Source: Streptosporangium canum (GTDB taxonomy: Bacteria; Actinomycetota; Actinomycetes; Streptosporangiales; Streptosporangiaceae). Taken from it: DNA of 64,000 nt. Each line of letters starts with the position of its first letter. The first letter of the stretch is position 1. The stretch is from positions 62,001-126,000 of the forward strand of contig NZ_FOQY01000018.1 in the NCBI RefSeq assembly GCF_900113865.1. The letters run 5' to 3'. A program made the position numbers and the translations under genes. The notes beneath the pieces were generated by a model that was not told the DNA's origin, did not search any database, and worked only from the letters and a program-made list of their open reading frames with translations. Positions 58,770 to 64,000 of this stretch are shown piece by piece.

Positions 58770-59995
58770 GGCGGCGGTTCTGGGCGGCGGGCGCCCTGGT
58801 CGGGCTCTCCCTGACGGTCTCCGTCCCGGTGGGCGCGGCCGACGTGCGCGAGGAGCAGCGCTGGGTGCTGGAGGCGATGAACGTCGAGCAGGCCTGGAAG
58901 ACCACCAGGGGGGCGGGCGTCACCGTGGCCCTGGTGGACGGCCGGGTGGACGGGGCCGTCGCGGAGCTGCGCGGCCGGGTCGTCTCCGGTCCCGACATGG
59001 GCTCGGCGCAGCAGGCGGGCGGCAGGCCCGCCGCGGCCTGGCACGGCACGGCGATGGCCTCGCTCATCGCCGGGGCGGGCAGCGGGAGCGGCGGCCTCCT
59101 CGGGGCCGCCCCCGAGGCACGGATCCTCTCCCTGCCGCTGGTCCTGCGGAGCGGGACGGAGGGCCGGGCCGGCCTGCCGGACGCGGACCTGCGGACCCGG
59201 ACCGACAGCCCGCTGGCCCGCGCGATCCGCTACGCCGCCAACCACGGGGCCAAGGTCGTCAGCATGTCCCTGGGGGCCTACGGGCCGCACAAGGCCGAGC
59301 GCGAGGCCGTCTCCTACGCGCTGTCCCGCGGGGTGGTGCTGGTGGCGGCCGTCGGCAACGACGGCGCCTCCGAGTACGCCCTCGACAACGCCACCTCCTT
59401 CTGGAACTTCCCCGCCGGATACTCCGGGGTCATCGGGGTGGGCGCGGTCGACTCGACGGGCCGGCCGGCCACGTTCAGCAGCGACAACCTGTCGGTGCTG
59501 GTCTCCGCGCCGGGAGTGGACGTGCCGGTGGTGACCCCGGGCGGCGCCTACGGCTCCTCGGAGGGGACCAGTGCGGCGACGGCGCTGGTGGCGGGGGTCG
59601 CCGCACTCATAAAAGCTAAATATCCGGATATCTCGCCGCATCTGGTGGCGCAGGCTCTCACCTCGACCGCCACGTCCGCCCCCGTCGCCGGATACGACGA
59701 CCACGTCGGCTTCGGCGTCGTCGACGCCGGCGCGGCACTCGCCAGGGCGGGAGAGCTGATGAACCGCACGGCGCCGGCGACGGCGCCGGCGGTCAAGCAC
59801 TTCGGCGCGGGCCCCCTGCCTCAGGAGCCCGCCCGGCCCGGCCCGGAGCCGTTGCGGCTCTGGCTGTACGGCGCGGGCCTGCTGGGCGGGCTGCTGGCGT
59901 TCGGAGGAGCCGTGGTGCTGCTGAACCGGCGGTCGGAGCAGTCCGCCCCGGCGCCGGGAGGGCCGATGACGGGGCAGGGGTGGCCGTGGCCGTGA
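58763..59995 (+). CDS. Mycosin-like subtilisin (S8) membrane protease, copy 2
   Basis: 410 residues from GTG 58763, placed by homology with copy 1 (both begin VLRR); GTG 58745 is in frame. It has a signal peptide, catalytic Asp in VALVDGRVD (the usual DSG/DTG is DGR here), His in WHGTAMASLIAG, Asn in AAVGNDG, Ser in SEGTSAATALVAG and a C-terminal transmembrane helix (LWLYGAGLLGGLLAFGGAVVLL). The altered residue after Asp might affect activity. The AT-rich patch coding LIKAKYPDIS recurs at 59606-59634. Confidence 0.88.
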   Translation: MLRRRFWAAGALVGLSLTVSVPVGAADVREEQRWVLEAMNVEQAWKTTRGAGVTVALVDGRVDGAVAELRGRVVSGPDMGSAQQAGGRPAAAWHGTAMASLIAGAGSGSGGLLGAAPEARILSLPLVLRSGTEGRAGLPDADLRTRTDSPLARAIRYAANHGAKVVSMSLGAYGPHKAEREAVSYALSRGVVLVAAVGNDGASEYALDNATSFWNFPAGYSGVIGVGAVDSTGRPATFSSDNLSVLVSAPGVDVPVVTPGGAYGSSEGTSAATALVAGVAALIKAKYPDISPHLVAQALTSTATSAPVAGYDDHVGFGVVDAGAALARAGELMNRTAPATAPAVKHFGAGPLPQEPARPGPEPLRLWLYGAGLLGGLLAFGGAVVLLNRRSEQSAPAPGGPMTGQGWPWP

Positions 59996-60128
59996 ATCCG
60001 GGCCGGGGAAGGACATGGCGTGAGTTGAATTCGATTGGAACGCGTTTTGGACACTGTTCGGACGCGGTGGGGTCGCTGACGGCCCCGATGGTTCGAGGAC
60101 CGTCAAATATTCGCTAAGGTCGCCCGTC

Positions 60129-60500
60129 ATGGGGTACGAGTTGCGCGTGGAGCGCCCTGCGCCTCTCGCCTTCGCGGAGCTCGCGACTGTGCTGGGGCAG
60201 GCGGGGTTCGAGTTCCGCGGTTCACAGGAGGCGGGCGAGGTCCTGGCCCGCCATGGTGAAGGCGTTCATGCCATAGCCGTCTGGAACGGCGGCGGCCTGT
60301 CCGGCACGCCCGGATCCGACTGGCAGGTGGCCCAGCTGGCACGGGTGTCGGCCCTGCTGGGCGCGCGCCTGGTCGGAGAGGACGGGGAGTCCTACGCGAT
60401 CCGTGACGGCCTCGTCGAGCAGCTGAACGGCTCCGCGGCCTACGAGTTCGGAAAGATCGACGAGATTCTCGCGGCCGGGCCGGCCGTATGGAGCCGGTAG
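60129..60500 (+). CDS. Small hypothetical protein
   Basis: 123 residues from ATG 60129: MGYELRVERPAPLAFAELATVL, then GVHAIAVWNGGGLSGTPGSDWQVAQLARVSALLGARLVGEDGESY. It looks like a globular alpha/beta protein; I do not recognise it. Its 3' end overlaps the alkyltransferase-like gene by 13 bp, so they are probably co-translated. Confidence 0.7.
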   Translation: MGYELRVERPAPLAFAELATVLGQAGFEFRGSQEAGEVLARHGEGVHAIAVWNGGGLSGTPGSDWQVAQLARVSALLGARLVGEDGESYAIRDGLVEQLNGSAAYEFGKIDEILAAGPAVWSR

Positions 60501-60808
60501 GCCACCCGCCCCCCTATGCGGAGCGGGTGCTCGACCTGGTCGAACGCATCCCGCGCGGCAGGGTGATGTCCTACGGCGACATCGCCGAATACCTCGGGGA
60601 GGGGGGTCCCCGCCAGGTCGGGAGGGTCATGTCCACCTGGGGCGGCGGTGTGCCCTGGTGGCGTGTCGTGCATGCCGACGGCACCCCGCCGCCGGGCCAC
60701 GAGCAGAGGTGTCTGACCAGGTGGCGGGAGGAGCGGACCCCGTTGAGGGGCGCCCGCGCCGACATGCGCGCGGCGAGATGGGACGGAGCGCCGGAAAGCA
60801 CGGCGTAA
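60488..60808 (+). CDS. Alkyltransferase-like (ATL) DNA repair protein
   Basis: 106 residues with the MGMT C-terminal fold: VLDLVERIPRGRVMSYGDIAEYLG, then RQVGRVMSTWGGGVPWWRVVHADG. The active-site PCHRV of methyltransferases is PWWRV here, so the acceptor Cys is replaced by Trp; ATL proteins bind O6-alkylguanine and hand it to nucleotide excision repair without transferring the alkyl group. The length fits an ATL protein. Confidence 0.92.
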   Translation: MEPVGHPPPYAERVLDLVERIPRGRVMSYGDIAEYLGEGGPRQVGRVMSTWGGGVPWWRVVHADGTPPPGHEQRCLTRWREERTPLRGARADMRAARWDGAPESTA

Positions 60809-60875
60809 CCCGCTTCGGCGCGGCACACTAACATGGCCTAGGACAGCGCTCTGTCCGAAAGGCGGTGCCTCCCCC

Positions 60876-63782
60876 ATGGCCACCGGCGCCACGCCCGCGC
60901 GATCCGGCGGCGATCCCGTCGCCGACCGTCTACGGGCTGTTCAAGATCTCTGTGACCGGGGAGAACCACTCGAATCCATCGTGGCGGCGGTGCTGGCCGA
61001 GGGGCTGACCCCGGCCGAGCGCCGCAGGTTCGACGCCGACGCCCTGGCCGGCCCCCTCGGTTCCCGGCTGGACCTGGCGGTCAAGCGCGGCGCCGCCCGC
61101 CGGCGCGAGTTCGTCACCCTCTTCAAGCCCTACATCGCCGGTGTGGACGCGCGGGTCAAGCGTGATCTTCCGGTGGCCCGCAGGATCGCCTTCCACCTGG
61201 TCGAGCATCGGGAGGTGGACGACCTCGCCGACGGCGACGCGCTGCAGAAGATCGCCGCGGCCGCGGCGGAGCCGTCCAGGCGGGTCCGCAGGAAGCTGCG
61301 CTGGTATGCGGACCTGCCGTTCCAGGACGAGCTGCCGGAGGCCATGTTCCGGCTGCGTGCCGCCGACCTGATCCCCATGACCCAGGTCGAGGACGTCTCC
61401 TGGTCCGGCGGGCGGCTGCGGATCAGCGGCCACGCCTACCTGGCCGGGCTCTCGGTCCGCGGCCCCCGCTTCAACCGGGCCTCCGTCGTGCTGCGCGGCC
61501 CCCGCTGGCTGCCGCCGGTACGGCTGCGCACCCGCAGGGTCCTCCACCCGGAGGCCACCTACGGCGCCCAGGAGGCCGGCTGCAACTACGACTGGTCCGG
61601 TTTCACCGCCGAGCTGCACCCGTGGTCGCTGCGCTGGCGGGCGGGCGTGCGGGCCGCCGTGCGCGGCGGCAAGCGGCTGCTCCGCCACCGGGCCGTCGTG
61701 CGCGACACCACCACCTGGCGCGCCGAGATCGTGATCTGGAGCCGGGGCGCCCGCGCCACCGGCCTGCTCCGCGGCCCCTCCATCGGCCGCACCGAGCGTC
61801 CCCGGGGGCTGGATCTCGGCCGCGGCTGGTGGGCCCGCCCGGTCTGGACCTCCGACCGCGCCCTCCAGGTCGTGCTGCAGCCCACCCGGGCCGAGCTGAC
61901 CGGGGTGCGGCTGGACGGCGACCGGCTGGAGCTGACGGTGTTCCTGCCGGGCAGGGGGCAGGGCAAGGGCCACGCGCGCCTGGACGGCCACCGGATGTCG
62001 GCCGACTTCACCCCCGTGGAGGGGGGCACCGAGGTCGTCGTGCCGCTGGCCGTACCGTCGCTGCTGCAGGAGCGTGACGGCGGCCGGCTCTGGATCGAGC
62101 CCAAGGGCGACCCCGCGGCCGCCGTCATGCTCGGCCGGGCCGCGGAGAGCCGTTCGGTCGTCGGCGAGCGGGAGATCACCGTGCTGGGCGACCGGCGGGA
62201 CCGGGTGATCGTCTCCGCGCACCGGATCCGCCCGGTCGTCTCCACGGCGACCTGGGGCGAGGACGGCGTGCTCACCCTCGAAGGCTCATACCCCGGCTCC
62301 GGGCCGGCCGAGCTGACGCTCCGGCACCGCACCGGACTGATCCACACCGTGGCGTTGGAGCGTGCCGACTCCCGTTTCTCGGTGCGGTTCGCGCCCGCCG
62401 CGATGCCCCGCTTCGGGGAGAGCGTGCCGCTGGGCAGCGGGAGCTGGAGCTGGAGCATGGCGGTCCGCGACCCCTCCGGGGAGATCGTGCCGCTCCGCGT
62501 CGACCACGCCATCCTCGACTCGCTGGACGAGGATCCGAAGATCCGTGACGGCCGGGAATACCGCCTGATCTCCACCCGGTTCGACGTGCCGGTGCTGACC
62601 GTCGCCGAGGACCTGCCCGACGACGAGAGGGGCGCCGGCGGCCTGTACGCGCTGCGGCGCTCGTTCTACCCGGCCGAGCGGGCCCGCGAGCTGAACGACG
62701 CGACCGTCTACGTCGCCTACGACGGGCGGCAGTACGAAGGCAACGTCCGCGCGATCTACGAGGAGCGGATGCGGCGCGGCGACGACCGCGAGCACATCTG
62801 GGTGGTCAAGGACGGGGCGTTCACGCCCCCGGCCGCGGCCGAGCTCGGGTTCGGCTCGGACGTCCGGCCGACCGTGGTCCGCGCGGGCAGCCGGGAGCAC
62901 TACGCCGTGCTCGCCCGCTCGCGGCACGTGGTGACCAACGGCTTCCTGCCGCCGTGGTTTCGGGCGCGCGAGGACCAGATGGTCGTGCAGACCTGGCACG
63001 GCAGCCCGCTCAAGCGCCTGGGCAACGACCTGCCGCACATGTCCCGCGATCCGAGGCCGCCGGCCTGGCACCGGCAGGCCGTGGAGGTGCGGGGCTGGGA
63101 CCTGCTGGTCTCGCAGAGCCCGTGGGCGACCCCGATCCTGCGCAAGGCGTTCGGCTACCAGGGCGAGGTCCTGGAGAGCGGCTATCCCCGCAACGACGTG
63201 CTGTCCGCCCCCGACAGGGAGGAGCTGGCCGCGCGGGTGCGCCACCGGCTCGGCATCGCCGAGGGCGTCAGGGTGGTGCTCTACGCGCCGACCTTCCGCG
63301 ACTACGACCGTAAGAACGCCTCGCTCCGGCTGGACCTGGCCGAGGCGCGGCGGGTGCTCGGCCCCGGCTACGAGTTCCTGATCAGGGCGCACTCGATGCA
63401 GGCGGCGCCCAACATGCCCCAGGGCCTCGGGCGGGACGTCACCACCTATCCGGACATGGCGGATCTGTTGCTGATCGCCGACGTGCTGATCACCGACTAC
63501 TCCTCCGTCATGTTCGACTTCGCCGCGACCGGGCGGCCCATGCTCTTCTTCACCCACGACCTGCAGCGCTACTCGGCCAAGCGCGGCCTCTATCTCGACC
63601 TGGCCGCCGAGGCCCCCGGGCCGCTGCTGGCCACCGGGGCCCAGGTGATCGAGGCGGTCCGGACGATCGACGAGGTGAGCGCCGCGCACGCCGAGCGGTA
63701 CGACCGGTTCCGGCGCGTCTACGCTCCCCGCGACGACGGCAAGGCGACGGCCCGGCTGGTCGACCACGTCTTCGTCTCCTGA
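60876..63782 (+). CDS. CDP-glycerol:poly(glycerophosphate) glycerophosphotransferase (TagF-type)
   Basis: 968 residues. The C-terminal 400 residues form the Glyphos_transf domain: VQTWHGSPLKRLGNDLP, RGWDLLVSQSPWATPILRKAFGY, GYPRNDVL, APTFRDY, and LITDYSSVMFDFAATGRPMLFFTHD. These are the teichoic-acid polymerase motifs, including the two catalytic His positions (WHG, and RAHS). The N-terminal 600 residues hold other beta-sandwich-like regions of unknown use. It likely builds a glycerol-phosphate polymer at the cell surface. Confidence 0.9.
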   Translation: MATGATPARSGGDPVADRLRAVQDLCDRGEPLESIVAAVLAEGLTPAERRRFDADALAGPLGSRLDLAVKRGAARRREFVTLFKPYIAGVDARVKRDLPVARRIAFHLVEHREVDDLADGDALQKIAAAAAEPSRRVRRKLRWYADLPFQDELPEAMFRLRAADLIPMTQVEDVSWSGGRLRISGHAYLAGLSVRGPRFNRASVVLRGPRWLPPVRLRTRRVLHPEATYGAQEAGCNYDWSGFTAELHPWSLRWRAGVRAAVRGGKRLLRHRAVVRDTTTWRAEIVIWSRGARATGLLRGPSIGRTERPRGLDLGRGWWARPVWTSDRALQVVLQPTRAELTGVRLDGDRLELTVFLPGRGQGKGHARLDGHRMSADFTPVEGGTEVVVPLAVPSLLQERDGGRLWIEPKGDPAAAVMLGRAAESRSVVGEREITVLGDRRDRVIVSAHRIRPVVSTATWGEDGVLTLEGSYPGSGPAELTLRHRTGLIHTVALERADSRFSVRFAPAAMPRFGESVPLGSGSWSWSMAVRDPSGEIVPLRVDHAILDSLDEDPKIRDGREYRLISTRFDVPVLTVAEDLPDDERGAGGLYALRRSFYPAERARELNDATVYVAYDGRQYEGNVRAIYEERMRRGDDREHIWVVKDGAFTPPAAAELGFGSDVRPTVVRAGSREHYAVLARSRHVVTNGFLPPWFRAREDQMVVQTWHGSPLKRLGNDLPHMSRDPRPPAWHRQAVEVRGWDLLVSQSPWATPILRKAFGYQGEVLESGYPRNDVLSAPDREELAARVRHRLGIAEGVRVVLYAPTFRDYDRKNASLRLDLAEARRVLGPGYEFLIRAHSMQAAPNMPQGLGRDVTTYPDMADLLLIADVLITDYSSVMFDFAATGRPMLFFTHDLQRYSAKRGLYLDLAAEAPGPLLATGAQVIEAVRTIDEVSAAHAERYDRFRRVYAPRDDGKATARLVDHVFVS

Positions 63783-64000
63783 GTCCGGACGGGGCGGGGC
63801 CGGGCCCCGGCGATCAGATGGCATGCGTCACTGTGCGATCCCTTTCGCCGGAGCGCGGTGCCGGACCGGCAGGGGCCGTGCCCGGCGCCACGCCCGGCCC
63901 GCACCGGCCTGAGCTGGGCGTGCGCTCGCACCGGTCATCGGGGGGAGCCGGGACCGGCTGGTCATCCGGCTGATCGAATCGGGGGGTTCGCCATACCGCG

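Noticed and set aside
55655-59995. A type VII secretion (ESX) locus
   Set aside because: Only mycosin-like proteases and their partners are present; no EccB, EccC, EccD, EccE or WXG100 genes are seen.
1-64000. tRNA or rRNA genes
   Set aside because: I looked for tRNA-like cloverleaf ends and conserved rRNA sequence by eye and saw none; a tRNAscan-SE run would settle it.

Overview
The window is very GC-rich, with GTG and TTG starts, purine-rich ribosome binding sites, many short or overlapping gene junctions and perfect GC hairpins between genes. Gene content (SigE/zinc anti-sigma, DUF3117, DUF3107, DivIVA-like protein, bacterial Ku, mycosin-type subtilases, MoeZ) marks it as an actinomycete chromosome. 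The gene mix would fit the Streptosporangiales, but that finer placement is an inference. Two blocks follow an order known from Mycobacterium tuberculosis: roughly Rv1177 to Rv1232c (ferredoxin, dapC, dapD, dapE, LOG proteins, DivIVA-like, tag, DUF3117, O-methyltransferase, sigE, rseA, htrA, tatB, mrp, CBS protein) and roughly Rv3206c to Rv3211 (moeZ, TetR, DUF3107, ferritin-like, DEAD-box helicase).

1-7.6 kb is the most unusual part. It is a minus-strand operon of four genes, transcribed from 7605 to 36. The genes are a 737-residue protein, an SF1 (UvrD-type) helicase with a RelE/ParE-like N-terminus, a 615-residue paralogue of the first protein carrying a sigma-region-4-like helix-turn-helix plus HARE-HTH-like modules, and a cysteinyl-tRNA synthetase. 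The two paralogues share N- and C-terminal domains and flank the helicase. I know of no described system with this layout. 7.7-9.7 kb holds a methyltransferase and an orphan solute-binding lipoprotein.

9.7-16.3 kb is the lysine/diaminopimelate block (ferredoxin, dapC, dapD, dapE) interleaved with a DUF4178 protein, a lysozyme-fold membrane protein and a MerR regulator. dapD has no ATG, GTG or TTG start that covers its conserved N-terminus. It appears to begin at ATC behind a structured leader, and a second diverged copy of that leader lies at 29.7 kb. 16.4-23.8 kb has two LOG proteins, a DivIVA-like protein, DNA repair, a paaX/enoyl-CoA hydratase pair, leucyl aminopeptidase and an O-methyltransferase. 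23.9-29.7 kb is the envelope-stress block: sigE behind a sigE-type promoter, a 19-codon ORF, the anti-sigma factor, an RseB-like protein, HtrA, TatB and Mrp.

30.4-31.9 kb is a small mobile island. It has a 180-bp MITE-like element and a 676-bp internally deleted IS701-type element, with a secreted-protein gene between them. Its outer ends abut the TAG stop codons of the two flanking genes. 31.9-45.4 kb holds transporters, a malyl-CoA-lyase-like enzyme, a very large membrane-anchored beta-propeller protein, a NUDIX hydrolase, MarC, a metallo-beta-lactamase-fold protein that has lost its metal ligands, a RecB-like nuclease and an MpaB-type oxygenase.

45.4-55.5 kb contains the DEAD-box/ferritin-like/DUF3107/TetR block, Ku, a Cys-rich secreted peptide with a poly-asparagine tail, and MoeZ. 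55.6-60 kb has two tandem pairs of a membrane protein plus a mycosin-like protease, with no type VII secretion core genes. 60.1-63.8 kb ends with an alkyltransferase-like DNA repair protein and a TagF-type teichoic-acid polymerase.
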